From positions 61,107-125,106 of the forward strand of contig CADANQ010000001.1 in assembly GCA_902789365.1 (NCBI GenBank): a stretch of 64,000 nt of DNA, given 5' to 3'. The DNA is from an uncultured Eubacteriales bacterium. GTDB lineage: Bacteria > Bacillota > Clostridia > Christensenellales > Aristaeellaceae. Shown in pieces: positions 9,075 to 19,949 of the stretch. The translations under genes and the position numbers were made by a program. The notes beneath the pieces are model-generated. The model was given only the letters and a program-made list of their open reading frames with translations. It searched no databases and was not told where the DNA came from. How positions within the stretch are numbered: position 1 is the stretch's first letter; every line of letters starts with the position of its first letter.

Positions 9075-10160
9075 ATGATCCATAAAAATCCGCTTTCCGG
9101 GAACGAAACCGGTACGCACTTCATCACCATGGGCGAGATCATGCTGCGCCTGACCCCTCCGAATTACGACAAGATCCGTATGGCCAATTCATTCGAGGCC
9201 AGCTATGGCGGAAGCGAGGCGAATATCGCCCTGGCGCTTGCCAACCTGGGGGTGGATTCCACCTTTTTTTCCGTGGTCCCGAACAACTCCCTGGGCAAAA
9301 GCGCCGTCCGTTGGCTGAGATCAAACGACGTTCACTGCACCCCGGTGATCCTCTCCACCCCCGAGGAAACGCCGACCCACCGCCTTGGTACGTATTACCT
9401 GGAAACCGGTTACGGAATCCGCCCCAGCAAAGTAATCTACGACCGGAAGCACAGCGCGCTGACAGAATACGACTTTTCCGGCGTGGACCTGAAAAAGCTG
9501 CTGGAGGGCTTTGACTGGCTGCACCTGAGCGGCATCACGCCCGCCCTGAACTCAAGCCTCAGAACCCTGACCCTGGATATGCTGAAGGCAGCGAAAGATC
9601 TGGGCATCACCGTTTCCTTTGACGGCAATTTCCGGTCCACCCTGTGGACCTGGGAGGAAGCAAGGGATTTCTGCACCCAGTGCCTCCCCTACGTCAACGT
9701 GCTCCTCGGCATCGAGCCGTACCATCTGTGGAAGGATCCGGAGAATCACGCTCTCGGCGACGTCAAGGACGGCGTGCCCCTCCAGCCCTCCTATGAACAG
9801 CAGGACGAGATCTTCCAGGCCTTCGCGGAGCGGTACCCCAACCTCACCTGCATTGCCCGCCATGTCAGATACGCCCATTCCGGTTCGGAGAACAGCCTGA
9901 AAGCCTTCATGTGGTATCAGAACCACACCTTTGAAAGCAAGCTTTTCACATTCAACATCCTGGACCGGGTCGGCGGAGGCGACGCTTTTGCCAGCGGACT
10001 CATCTACGCAATGATCCGGAAGTACAAACCGATGGATATGCTCAATTTCGCCGTGGCGTCCAGCGCCATCAAGCACACCATCCACGGCGACGCCAACATC
10101 ACCGACGACGTAAGCGTAATCAAAAACCTGATGAACATGAATTACGATATCAAGAGATAA
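9075..10160 (+). CDS. PfkB-family sugar kinase, 2-keto-3-deoxygluconate kinase-like
   Basis: A 361-aa ribokinase-fold (PfkB) kinase. The N-terminal MGEIMLRLTPP and the YGGSEANIALALANLG glycine motif (about residues 40-55) form the sugar site. The C-terminal DRVGGGDAFASG motif (near residue 296) carries the catalytic Asp and the anion hole. Overall it resembles KdgK, which phosphorylates 2-keto-3-deoxygluconate in the uronate/pectin pathway. Specificity is inferred from resemblance, and no kdgA or uronate isomerase lies nearby. GGGAGGAATAATA before ATG 9075 fixes the start. A small XRE regulator follows after a 109-bp gap. Confidence 0.85.
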   Translation: MIHKNPLSGNETGTHFITMGEIMLRLTPPNYDKIRMANSFEASYGGSEANIALALANLGVDSTFFSVVPNNSLGKSAVRWLRSNDVHCTPVILSTPEETPTHRLGTYYLETGYGIRPSKVIYDRKHSALTEYDFSGVDLKKLLEGFDWLHLSGITPALNSSLRTLTLDMLKAAKDLGITVSFDGNFRSTLWTWEEARDFCTQCLPYVNVLLGIEPYHLWKDPENHALGDVKDGVPLQPSYEQQDEIFQAFAERYPNLTCIARHVRYAHSGSENSLKAFMWYQNHTFESKLFTFNILDRVGGGDAFASGLIYAMIRKYKPMDMLNFAVASSAIKHTIHGDANITDDVSVIKNLMNMNYDIKR

Positions 10161-10269
10161 CCGTCCCCCCCGACGCGCGGGATCGGCCCGCAACAGCGCG
10201 TTGCTTGAAATAAGCCTTCATCCGGCATATGATTTATACATCAAAGGCAACGAAAGGAAGGATCACCTG

Positions 10270-10713
10270 ATGGAAACATATGCTATTCTTAAAAAGCTGC
10301 GCGAAGCCCACCGCCTGACACAGGAACAGCTGGCCGAACGGGTCCTGGTCACCAGGCAGGCCGTCAGCCGCTGGGAAACCGGCGAAACCCAGCCGAACAC
10401 CGAAACCCTCAAGCTCCTGTCCAGGGAATTCAATGTGACCATCAACACACTGCTGGGCTCTCCCCGCGCCCTCTTCTGCCAGTGCTGCGGAATGCCTCTG
10501 GGCGAGGATGAAATGGTCAGCCGGGAACCGGACGGCTCGTTCAACGAGGATTACTGCAAATGGTGCTATGCGGACGGCCGTTTCGCATACCAGTCGATGG
10601 ATCAGCTGGTGGATTTTCTTGTCGCCCATGTTCCGGACGGAGACGGACTTCCGGAGGAAGAGCGCCGCGGCCGGTATGCCCGGAGCCTCAAAACGCTGAA
10701 GCACTGGGCGTAA
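10270..10713 (+). CDS. XRE-family regulator with C-terminal zinc ribbon
   Basis: A 147-aa protein. Residues 5-60 form a helix-turn-helix of the XRE/Cro type (LREAHRLTQEQLAERVLVTR...VSRWETG). Residues 68-105 are a putative treble-clef zinc ribbon (CQCCGMPL...CKWCYADG), the 'putative zinc ribbon' domain often found alone or fused to HTH in Clostridia. The start at 10270 has AAAGGAAGG upstream; the open frame extends to 10201 but without a ribosome site. It is presumably a DNA-binding regulator with a metal- or redox-sensitive module. Targets are unknown. It has a strong terminator downstream. Confidence 0.8.
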   Translation: METYAILKKLREAHRLTQEQLAERVLVTRQAVSRWETGETQPNTETLKLLSREFNVTINTLLGSPRALFCQCCGMPLGEDEMVSREPDGSFNEDYCKWCYADGRFAYQSMDQLVDFLVAHVPDGDGLPEEERRGRYARSLKTLKHWA

Positions 10714-10801
10714 AATTTTTCAATGTCTTTTATCCGCGGACGGTCTGATCGGCAAAAGCGTGTTCGGCCCCCGGACGTCCTCGCCAATGCCATATTTCAT
10801 A

Positions 10802-10844
10802 CGGCGCGCCGTTTCCGGATTTCCGGGAAAGGCGCGCCGCTTTT
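10802..10844 (+). terminator. Terminator after the XRE regulator
   Basis: CGGCGCGCC (10802-10810) pairs with GGCGCGCCG (10831-10839) around a loop with its own small stem, followed by CTTTT. Confidence 0.7.
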
Positions 10845-10849
10845 GCCAA

Positions 10850-10880
10850 AGAAAGAAACGGCCCCTCCGAAGAGGGGCCG
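10850..10880 (-). terminator. Terminator after groEL
   Basis: On the minus strand CGGCCCCTC-TTCG-GAGGGGCCG (10859-10880) is a 9-bp stem with a UUCG tetraloop, followed by TTTCTTTCTTT. Confidence 0.8.
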
Positions 10881-10898
10881 CGGGCATTGTATTTCAGA

Positions 10899-12542
<1,644 letters not shown>

Positions 12543-12615
12543 TTAAAAATGAATGTTTATTGTCCGACCGGCCGTAATCCCGCGCCGGCCGCTGAAAAAT
12601 GACCCTCCCGCGGTC

Positions 12616-12948
<333 letters not shown>

Positions 12949-12975
12949 TTAGCACTCACAAGGAAGGAGTGCTAA
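12949..12975 (-). promoter_or_regulatory. CIRCE operator (HrcA-binding)
   Basis: A perfect TTAGCACTC-N9-GAGTGCTAA inverted repeat between the promoter and groES. CIRCE is the known binding site of the heat-shock repressor HrcA, so the operon is expected to be induced by protein-folding stress. Confidence 0.97.
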
Positions 12976-12986
12976 CATCCTCATGT

Positions 12987-13015
12987 AATATACAGCAATT
13001 CCTTTAAAAGTTCAA
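12987..13015 (-). promoter_or_regulatory. Sigma-A promoter of groES-groEL
   Basis: On the minus strand TTGAAC (13010-13015) and TATATT (12987-12992) are spaced by 17 bp. CIRCE lies just downstream, over the expected transcription start. Confidence 0.85.
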
Positions 13016-13100
13016 GGGGTATTCCAAAAAAAATTGTTAAAATTTCATTACATCGCGTAATCTGTCAGACCCGTTCCGCCGTCGCTCCGTTCATGCGGGA

Positions 13101-13128
13101 TTGTCACCGGAGAAAAACGGGGTATAAT
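13101..13128 (+). promoter_or_regulatory. Promoter of mutY
   Basis: TTGTCA (13101-13106) and TATAAT (13123-13128) with a 16-bp spacer, about 29 bp ahead of the mutY start. Confidence 0.7.
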
Positions 13129-13156
13129 GATTTCAGTCGATTTCTTCGGAGGCAGT

Positions 13157-14314
13157 ATGAACGACAGCATTTCCGCCCTGATTCTTTCATGGTATGACTT
13201 AAACAAACGGCGTCTGTCCTTTCGGGACACCGGCGACCCTTATCGGGTGCTGGTCAGCGAGTTTATGCTGCAGCAGACCCGGGCCGAAATGGCGGAGGCA
13301 TATTTCAGCCGCTTCATCGCCAGGTTCCCGGACATCCGCTCCCTTGCCGATTCCCCCCTTGAGGATGTCCTGAAAGCATGGGAGGGTCTGGGGTATTACA
13401 GCCGCGCCCGCAGTCTGCGCCGCGCAGCGGAGATCATCCGGGATCAATACGGCGGAAACGTCCCCGACACCTGTGACGCCCTGCTCTCCCTTCCCGGCGT
13501 CGGCCCATACAGCGCCGCGGCTGTCGCCAGCATCGCTTTCGGCGTCAGGACGCCCGCGATGGACGGAAATCTGTACCGCGTCTTCGCCCGCCTGTACGAC
13601 GAGAGAGGATGCGTGGACCGGGACTCCGTCAGGCGCCGTCTTTCTTCTCTTGCCCTTGCCGACATGCCGGAAGACAGATGCGGGGATTTTAACCAGGCCA
13701 TGATGGACCTGGGAGCGGCCGTCTGCGTTCCCGGAACGCCCGACTGCGCCGCCTGCCCGCTTTCATGCCTGTGCCGCGCGTATATCGCCGGTCATCCCGA
13801 AAGCCTGCCCGTCAGGGCAAAAAAAAGACCGCCGGCGCAGAAAGACTACGCGGTGGTGATTCTCCGCCGTCAGGGGCGGATATGCCTCTTCAGGCGCAGT
13901 GAAAAGATGCTCAATTCACTGTATGTGTTCCTTTTGATCCCCCTCCCGGAAGAAACCGGAATCCGGGAAGTCCTCGACAGGGCCGACTCCTTTCTTCTCA
14001 GCCGCGTCCCCGCGAAGCCCGCTTTTTACCTGGGCAGCGCAAAGCATGTTTTCACCCATCAGGTGTGGAACATGGCCCTGATCACGGCGGAATGCGACGC
14101 GGAATCATGGTCCGGCCCCGAACAGCATGTGTGGACCAATGTGGAAGGGCTTGCGTCGCTGCCCATGCCGGGCGCCATGAAAGCGGCCCGGGAAAAAGCC
14201 CTTCAGCTTCTGTCCGGTCCGGCGGAAGAGGGTAAAATAAACAGCCGTTCCCTGTCCCTGAACCTGATGGCGGAAAACACCACCGGGTCGACCGTCGGAT
14301 GCGATTCAAAATAA
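13157..14314 (+). CDS. mutY: A/G-specific adenine DNA glycosylase
   Basis: A 385-aa base-excision repair enzyme that removes adenine mispaired with 8-oxoguanine. The HhH-GPD domain has the helix-hairpin-helix LLSLPGVGPYSAAAVAS near residues 112-128 followed by the catalytic Asp in TPAMDGNLYRV. The [4Fe-4S] cluster cysteines are C-x6-C-x2-C-x5-C (CVPGTPDCAACPLSCLC). A NUDIX-like C-terminal domain recognises 8-oxoG. The ATG at 13157 follows CGGAGGCAGT; an in-frame upstream codon at 13127 lacks one. The last ~35 codons run antisense into the convergent phosphoesterase gene and are probably a non-conserved tail. Confidence 0.95.
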   Translation: MNDSISALILSWYDLNKRRLSFRDTGDPYRVLVSEFMLQQTRAEMAEAYFSRFIARFPDIRSLADSPLEDVLKAWEGLGYYSRARSLRRAAEIIRDQYGGNVPDTCDALLSLPGVGPYSAAAVASIAFGVRTPAMDGNLYRVFARLYDERGCVDRDSVRRRLSSLALADMPEDRCGDFNQAMMDLGAAVCVPGTPDCAACPLSCLCRAYIAGHPESLPVRAKKRPPAQKDYAVVILRRQGRICLFRRSEKMLNSLYVFLLIPLPEETGIREVLDRADSFLLSRVPAKPAFYLGSAKHVFTHQVWNMALITAECDAESWSGPEQHVWTNVEGLASLPMPGAMKAAREKALQLLSGPAEEGKINSRSLSLNLMAENTTGSTVGCDSK

Positions 14315-15771
14315 CGGATGATCAGGTCCTGCATCGGCACCGGCACCTCCCTGACGATCGGCTTGTCACGCAGCATATCGAACCCGCCGATTCCGGTCGC
14401 CCTGTAGGAGCTGAAGCAGACCTCCGCCTCGTCTTCTTCCCCGATGGGCTTCCCGTCCGAAAGACGTATAATCCTTTTTACCCGGTCTCCCCCGCAGCAT
14501 TTCAGGTCCACCGTATACGCCAGACCGTACAGATAATCAAAATGATAATGATGCGCCTTCGGGACAAGGTATTCCCTCGAAATGACGACCTCCCCCGTTT
14601 CAAGCAGCGTAAAATACCTGGCGCACTGTTCAAGATAGCTCCTGATCTCGGCGCCGGTCAGGCGCAGCACCACCAGAGTATTCGGAAAACGGTACGCCTT
14701 CATCACATCACGGACCGTGACCGTTTTGCCGAACCCCCGGACCTCGTTGTAAAGATTGCACGCCGAAATGCCGCAGCCTGCGGCCTCGCACTGAACGATA
14801 TTAAAAAAATTGGCAAGGCAGCTGCCCCGGCACGCGCTGACCAGATGCTCTTCAGCCTCCAGCGGGCGGCTGAACGCGCCGATGGGCCGGTCAAGCTGAC
14901 CGTTGACCCGGTCCTGGATTGAATCCAGGGACGTTTTTCCCGCAAGGAACACTTCTTTCCCGGGTTTTTCCGAATGGGATGCGATCCTGATGTTTCCGTC
15001 GTCCGAGGTTATGTCGGTCACGGAAAACTCCCTGCCCCGGTTCATGACCTGCACCGCCCAGGATCCGCCGATTTTTTTCCCCGGAAGGCTGCGGTGCTGA
15101 TGGGCGCAGAGCACCAGGTCATACCCAAGGGCGCAGATCATTTCCGCCCGGTTCTCAATCCCGGAGGAAAGCCTTTTCCCGGTCACGGGGTCAAATTCAA
15201 AGCCGCCGTGATAAACGCAGACGGTCACATCCGTCCTGCCCTTTAAAAGGTCCAGGACGTTTTTCGCGCTTTCGACCGCGTCCCCCACGTCCAGGTCGTC
15301 CATCACGTCCCGGTCCTCCCATCGCATCAGTTTTTCCGTGCAGACGCCGCACAAACCGACGCGCAGGCCGTTCCTCATCGTATGGATCGAATAAGAAAAG
15401 ACAGGGAGCCTGTGCTCCCTGTCCCTGATATTTGCGCAAAGGCATTTGGCGGAAAGCGTGCCCAGATAGTCGCCCAGATAGCCGTTCCCGTAATCGAAAT
15501 CGTGGTTGCCCAAAGCGATATAATCGTAACCCGCCATATTCATCAGCCCGGCCAGGGGCTTCGGGCCGATCCCGCTGCGATTCAGATAGGCGGTAAAGGG
15601 CGACCCCTGGATTGTATCCCCGCCGTCGATCACCAGGGTGTTTTCATCCCTGCGGAAAGCGGCGATTACACTCAGCAGCCCCATGCGTTCTTCCTGCGCG
15701 TCAAAGTAATCCGACGGATAGAGGTATCCGTGGCAATCGGCCGTAAAAATCACGCGCAGGGTCCTTTGCAT
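14203..15771 (-). CDS. 5'-nucleotidase / 2',3'-cyclic phosphodiesterase-like metallophosphoesterase
   Basis: A 522-aa UshA/YfkN-type enzyme. The calcineurin-like domain shows the metal motifs ADCHGYLYP (residues 11-19), GDTIQGSPF near 51, GNHDFDYG near 95 and CAHQHRSLPG near 215. A 5'-nucleotidase C-terminal domain occupies about residues 285-480. Most relatives are exported, but no signal peptide is visible, so this one should be cytoplasmic; an alternative start is not apparent because GGGAGG sits just before the ATG. It overlaps the 3' end of mutY by 112 bp on the opposite strand. The substrate is inferred only at family level. Confidence 0.85.
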   Translation of the reverse strand: MQRTLRVIFTADCHGYLYPSDYFDAQEERMGLLSVIAAFRRDENTLVIDGGDTIQGSPFTAYLNRSGIGPKPLAGLMNMAGYDYIALGNHDFDYGNGYLGDYLGTLSAKCLCANIRDREHRLPVFSYSIHTMRNGLRVGLCGVCTEKLMRWEDRDVMDDLDVGDAVESAKNVLDLLKGRTDVTVCVYHGGFEFDPVTGKRLSSGIENRAEMICALGYDLVLCAHQHRSLPGKKIGGSWAVQVMNRGREFSVTDITSDDGNIRIASHSEKPGKEVFLAGKTSLDSIQDRVNGQLDRPIGAFSRPLEAEEHLVSACRGSCLANFFNIVQCEAAGCGISACNLYNEVRGFGKTVTVRDVMKAYRFPNTLVVLRLTGAEIRSYLEQCARYFTLLETGEVVISREYLVPKAHHYHFDYLYGLAYTVDLKCCGGDRVKRIIRLSDGKPIGEEDEAEVCFSSYRATGIGGFDMLRDKPIVREVPVPMQDLIIRYFESHPTVDPVVFSAIRFRDRERLFILPSSAGPDRS

Positions 15772-15870
15772 GAGTCATCCTCCCAAAGATGATATCGGAT
15801 CGATCTGAAAGAGAATGCGGAAACCTAAGTGTTCCACGCGGACGAGGGCCTCCTTCCGCGCAGGGAATGA

Positions 15871-16704
15871 TTACGCCTTTTCCAGGGTCCGGAGGATCTC
15901 CTCCGCCGCGCGGTCCAGCCACGAACCCTCAAACAGTTCGATCAGCCCGCGGTCGCAGGCTTCGGACAGACGCGTATCCATCGGAATGCTTCCAAGCAGC
16001 TTCGTATGATGCTTTTCCGCCGTTTCGGCGGCATGGCTCTCACCGAACACGGGGATAAGCTTCCCGCAGTCGGGGCAGATTACGCCGCTCATGTTCTCCA
16101 CAAGGCCAAGCACCGGCACGTTCATCATATCGGCCATGTTCACGGCTTTTTCCACAATCATGCTGACCAATCCCTGGGGGGTCGCGACGACCACCGCGCC
16201 GTCCACCGGGATGGACTGGAACACGGTCAGCGGTACGTCCCCGGTTCCCGGAGGCATATCGATGAACATGATGTCGATATCGCCCCACTCCACGTCGGTC
16301 CAGAACTGCTTGACCGTCCCCGCGATAATCGGCCCGCGCCAGACGACCGGACTGGTTTCGTCGTCCAGGAGAAGGTTGACGCTCATCATTTTAATGCCGG
16401 TTTTGGTCAGAGAAGGAAGGATGGCTTCGCCCGTTCCCATCGCCGGGTCGTGGATCCCGAAAGCCTGGGGAATGGAAGGCCCGGTCACGTCAGCGTCCAG
16501 GATGGCCGTTTTATATCCCGCGCGCTGGCTGATAACGGCCAGGAGGCTGGTCACAAGGGATTTGCCGACGCCGCCCTTGCCGCTCATCACCGCGATGACT
16601 TTTTTGATCCTTGTCCCTTCCCTGGTCTTTTCGATCAGGGACGCGGGATCCCTGCTTGAGCAGTTTGCACTGCAGCTGGAACAGTCATGCGAACATTCGC
16701 TCAT
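15871..16704 (-). CDS. Mrp/ApbC-type iron-sulfur cluster carrier ATPase
   Basis: A 277-aa P-loop NTPase of the Mrp/NBP35 group, which carries and transfers [4Fe-4S] clusters. The deviant Walker A MSGKGGVGKS lies at about residues 40-49. The N-terminus is unusually Cys-rich (CSHDCSSCSANC, residues 4-15), reminiscent of the NBP35 ferredoxin-like site. A C-terminal CPDCGK (about residue 210) supplies the CxxC for the bridging cluster. ATG 16704 follows GGAG. A good promoter is present upstream. It is 99 bp upstream of the 5'-nucleotidase on the same strand. Confidence 0.92.
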   Translation of the reverse strand: MSECSHDCSSCSANCSSRDPASLIEKTREGTRIKKVIAVMSGKGGVGKSLVTSLLAVISQRAGYKTAILDADVTGPSIPQAFGIHDPAMGTGEAILPSLTKTGIKMMSVNLLLDDETSPVVWRGPIIAGTVKQFWTDVEWGDIDIMFIDMPPGTGDVPLTVFQSIPVDGAVVVATPQGLVSMIVEKAVNMADMMNVPVLGLVENMSGVICPDCGKLIPVFGESHAAETAEKHHTKLLGSIPMDTRLSEACDRGLIELFEGSWLDRAAEEILRTLEKA

Positions 16705-16766
16705 TCAAAACGTCACTCCAATTCAGTTTGATCGGCCGCGCGGATAATCCCGCGGACCTTATGCCG

Positions 16767-16795
16767 ATTATAATTCATATCCGGGCGGTTTTCAA
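16767..16795 (-). promoter_or_regulatory. Promoter of the mrp-like gene
   Basis: On the minus strand TTGAAA (16790-16795) and TATAAT (16767-16772) are spaced by 17 bp. Confidence 0.75.
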
Positions 16796-16889
16796 TTCTT
16801 TTTATTTTTCACGTCCGGCGACATTTTTTATGCATTTTTGCCGATTTTGTTTTTCCCGCGCTTCCGTTTCAGCAGAGCCGTTCCCGGTC

Positions 16890-18062
16890 CTATTTGTCCA
16901 CCCTGTAGATACCGCACTTCAGGTATTCGGTTTCCGGGGCTGCCGCAAGGATCGGATGATCCCTTCCCTGGGTGCGCCACTCAATCCGCATCAGCCGGGC
17001 GTGGGCATCCGAAGCCGCACTGCGGATTACTTCCCTGAACTGCGGGGGCAGCATATGCTGGCTGCAGGAGCATGTGACCAGGATACCTCCCGGCCGGACC
17101 AATTTGATTCCCCTCAGATTGATCTCCTTGTAGCCCCTTTCGGCGGAGGCCACGGCGGACCGCGTCTTGGTAAACGCGGGAGGATCCAGGATCACAACGT
17201 CATACTGTTCTCCGGCGTCGGACCTTTGCCGCAGGAAATCAAAGGCGTTCGCGCATTCAAACCGGACCTGACCGAAGCCGTTGCGTTTTGCGTTTTCAGC
17301 GGCGCATTCGCAGGCAAAATCAGAGATATCCACACCCAGAACCTCGGCAGCGCCGTAATGCGCCGCGTGCAGGGCAAATGATCCGATATGAGTAAAACAA
17401 TCCAGCACCCTTTGGCCCTTTACAAAAGGCGCGATGGCCGCCCGGTTCTCCTTCTGGTCCAGGAAATACCCGGTTTTCTGTCCCCTGCGCACATCCACCA
17501 GGAAGCGTATGCCGTTTTCGATCAGTTCCACCCTGTCCTCCGGCACGCTTCCCCGCAGCACGCGGCTTTCCTGGTCCAGGCCCTCGAGAAGGCGTACCGG
17601 AACGTCCCCGCGCTCATAGATCCCGCGGGGATGGATCTCGTCCTCAATGGCGTCGCAAATCGCTTCTTTGTATTGTTCCATTCCCAGGCTCAGGCACTGC
17701 ATCACCACAACGTCCCCGAAGGAATCGCAGATGACCGCGGGAAGCCCGTCGCTTTCGGCAAAAATCAGCCTGCAGGATTTGAGATCGGCAAAGAGCTTCC
17801 GGTATTCTATGGCCTTCCGGACCCTTTCACGGATGAATTCGCCGCCGCAGCTTTCATCCTTCCATGTCAGGATCCTCAGGGCAATCTGCGAACGGGGATT
17901 ATAGACCGCGCGGCACAGGAATCTGCCGGAGCGGGACGACACGGTGACCGTATCCCCCGGCTTCACATCGGCATCCACATAGGAAATATCGCTTTTGAAT
18001 ATCCAGGGGTGACCGGAATACACGCGTTTTTCCTTTCCGGGCAGCAGGACGGCAGACTTCAT
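16890..18062 (-). CDS. RlmI-type 23S rRNA (cytosine-5)-methyltransferase
   Basis: A 390-aa class I SAM-dependent RNA methyltransferase. A PUA RNA-binding domain covers roughly residues 1-75 (LLPGKEKRVYSGHPWIFKSDI). The central EEHD-like domain follows. The Rossmann domain shows RVLDCFTHIGSFALHAA (SAM motif I, near residue 218), a DISDFAC acidic loop and DPPAFTK (motif IV). The Cys of TCSCSQHM is a plausible catalytic position for m5C chemistry, as in E. coli RlmI. It is cytoplasmic and acts on ribosomal RNA; the exact nucleotide is inferred. CGGAGGGAACGCC precedes the ATG. Confidence 0.88.
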   Translation of the reverse strand: MKSAVLLPGKEKRVYSGHPWIFKSDISYVDADVKPGDTVTVSSRSGRFLCRAVYNPRSQIALRILTWKDESCGGEFIRERVRKAIEYRKLFADLKSCRLIFAESDGLPAVICDSFGDVVVMQCLSLGMEQYKEAICDAIEDEIHPRGIYERGDVPVRLLEGLDQESRVLRGSVPEDRVELIENGIRFLVDVRRGQKTGYFLDQKENRAAIAPFVKGQRVLDCFTHIGSFALHAAHYGAAEVLGVDISDFACECAAENAKRNGFGQVRFECANAFDFLRQRSDAGEQYDVVILDPPAFTKTRSAVASAERGYKEINLRGIKLVRPGGILVTCSCSQHMLPPQFREVIRSAASDAHARLMRIEWRTQGRDHPILAAAPETEYLKCGIYRVDK

Positions 18063-18089
18063 GGCGTTCCCTCCGCTTTGTTTTCATAT

Positions 18090-18118
18090 TTGCATTATAT
18101 CACGGAATTGCATATAAT
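18090..18118 (+). promoter_or_regulatory. Promoter of the SDR gene
   Basis: TTGCAT (18090-18095) and TATAAT (18113-18118) with a 17-bp spacer, in the divergent gap with the rlmI-like gene. Confidence 0.7.
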
Positions 18119-18154
18119 AAAACCGAAATCCAACGGCGGAAGGAGAAAAGGGTC

Positions 18155-18997
18155 ATGGGATCTTCGTCAACCCGGAAGGAAACGGTATGGCTGACAGGCG
18201 CTTCCAGCGGCCTGGGGCTCAGCTGCGCCCGGGCTTTTGTGAAGGCCGGCTTCAACGTGGCCGCCGGAGCGCGGAGCTTCGCCGCCTCCGAAGGCGTCAC
18301 GGATGAAACGGGATACCATATTCCCCTGGACGTTACAAAAGATGAAAGCGTCCGCAGCTTTACGGAAAAGGCCCTCGCCCTGTACGGCCCGCCGGACATC
18401 CTGGTTTTGTGCGCCGGCATCCTGGTTCTCGGGCCATACGAGGTATATACCATGGACGAGATTCATCGCGTCATGGACACGGATTTTTACGGCATGGTCC
18501 GCTCCGTGCAGGCCGCGCTCCCACTGATGCGCGAAAAGGGAAGCGGGAAAATCATCTGTTTTTCTTCCGTCAACGGCCTTCTCGGCATTCCCTATCAGGG
18601 GGCATATACCAGCGCCAAGCACGCCGTCGAAGGCTTCTGTGAATCTCTGTCCATGGAGGTAAGGCCCTTTGGCGTCCAGGTAACGCTTATCGAACCCGGC
18701 GACCACCGGTCGGGATCCTCCGCTTACCGCGCGCACGCAGCCCGGGCCGCGGAAAGCGCGGCGTATCATCCCTCCTTTGAGAACGTGACCGCCGTCATCC
18801 GCCGCGACGAAGAAAACGGAAGCGATCCCGAACGTCTGGGCGAAAAAGTGGTCCGGCTCTCCCGCCGCAAAAGAATGCCCCTTCGCAAACGAATCGCCTC
18901 CCCCGATCAGCATTTGGCCGTCTTTCTTCACCGCATTCTTCCCGGCAGGCTTTTTTCATCCGTCATCGCGTCCTATTACCGCACCTACCGGAAATAA
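18155..18997 (+). CDS. Short-chain dehydrogenase/reductase
   Basis: A 280-aa classical SDR. The NAD(P)-binding TGASSGLG motif is at residues 11-18. The catalytic Ser lies in CFSSVNG and the YxxxK pair in YTSAK near residue 155. Family proportions are normal. Its C-terminus (about residues 190-280) is basic and Arg-rich (RLSRRKRMPLRKR), as in SDRs that act on hydrophobic or membrane-associated substrates. The substrate is unknown. GGAAGGAGAAAA precedes ATG 18155. It is monocistronic. Confidence 0.88.
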   Translation: MGSSSTRKETVWLTGASSGLGLSCARAFVKAGFNVAAGARSFAASEGVTDETGYHIPLDVTKDESVRSFTEKALALYGPPDILVLCAGILVLGPYEVYTMDEIHRVMDTDFYGMVRSVQAALPLMREKGSGKIICFSSVNGLLGIPYQGAYTSAKHAVEGFCESLSMEVRPFGVQVTLIEPGDHRSGSSAYRAHAARAAESAAYHPSFENVTAVIRRDEENGSDPERLGEKVVRLSRRKRMPLRKRIASPDQHLAVFLHRILPGRLFSSVIASYYRTYRK

Positions 18998-19070
18998 TCG
19001 GCGCATCGGCCGCGCCGTCGCTCCCCCGCGGGACAGGGCCCGTCCGTCCGCGGCGCCCGCAATTTAATCA

Positions 19071-19099
19071 TTGTCAATCCGATTATTTAATAGTATAAT
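19071..19099 (+). promoter_or_regulatory. Strong promoter of the receiver-like/SPFH/BI-1 cluster
   Basis: TTGTCA (19071-19076) and TATAAT (19094-19099) with a 17-bp spacer, 31 bp before the first gene. Confidence 0.8.
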
Positions 19100-19129
19100 A
19101 AACTGATTCCGCTGTTAAGGAGGAGACCC

Positions 19130-19933
19130 ATGTACAAGCTGCTTCTGGCAACCGACCGTGACGACATAGCGACTCAGTTCAAGAGCATCAAATGGGCATC
19201 CCTCGGTTTTCATGAGCCGCTGTACGCCAGGGATTCCTCCCAGGCCATCTCCATCCTGCAGACAAAAGGGCTGGATGCCGTCGGTTTCTATTTTCTCGAC
19301 AGGGAAGCCAAGCTTCTTTCCTCCTACCTCCACACCGAAAGGCCGAGCCTGCCCGTATTCAGCGTAACGGACGACGCGGAGGCGCAGGTCGTCTACCTGA
19401 TCGAGCTTCGTTCCGTCCTCAACCGCCTTCACGCGGACATGTCCGATATCCCCTATGACGATGACGCGATGCGGCTTCTGATGCGGGACGAACTGGTCCA
19501 CAGCCTTCTTTGCGGGGAAATTGTAGATTATTCGGTTGTGGAACGCCAGCTGAAGCTGATCCGCAGCCACGTTTCCTCCACCAGGCCCTGCATGGTGTAT
19601 GAAATGGACATGCCCCAGGGCGAGATTTACGTTTCCCAGCACATCAACGCGGTCGACCGTCTGGAAAGGGCTCTGCGCAACAATTTCTTCGGCGGGTACG
19701 TGGATCACATCTATTACGCCGTGGCGGTGCTCACACCCAGGCACATCCGTGTCGCCGCCATTCCGGAAGCCGGTCTGGAGCAGGACCTGGCCGATTATGA
19801 AAAACGGGCTACGGAGCATGTGAACAGATCCATTGAGATGATCAAGGAATACCTCAATCTGGACATCGATATCGCGGAATGCGGAATGATCCGCAGCCTG
19901 CGCTCATTTTGCGAAGACGAACAGGATCAATAA
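19130..19933 (+). CDS. Receiver-like protein lacking an output domain (YesN-like N-terminal half)
   Basis: A 267-aa soluble protein of uncertain function. Residues 1-110 look like a degenerate response-regulator receiver (MYKLLLATDRDD...AISILQTKGLDAVGFYFLD), with Asp residues near position 50 but no convincing DxxMPxxDG context. Residues 120-150 (RDELVHSLLCGEIVDYSVVERQLKLI) match the helical linker that precedes the AraC-type HTH in YesN-family regulators. No HTH follows; instead a 110-residue alpha/beta segment ends the protein. AAGGAGGAGACC precedes the ATG. It is followed after 16 bp by the SPFH gene, so the two are coupled. It could sense or scaffold rather than bind DNA. Confidence 0.65.
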   Translation: MYKLLLATDRDDIATQFKSIKWASLGFHEPLYARDSSQAISILQTKGLDAVGFYFLDREAKLLSSYLHTERPSLPVFSVTDDAEAQVVYLIELRSVLNRLHADMSDIPYDDDAMRLLMRDELVHSLLCGEIVDYSVVERQLKLIRSHVSSTRPCMVYEMDMPQGEIYVSQHINAVDRLERALRNNFFGGYVDHIYYAVAVLTPRHIRVAAIPEAGLEQDLADYEKRATEHVNRSIEMIKEYLNLDIDIAECGMIRSLRSFCEDEQDQ

Positions 19934-19949
19934 AGGAGGTACTGTTTTT

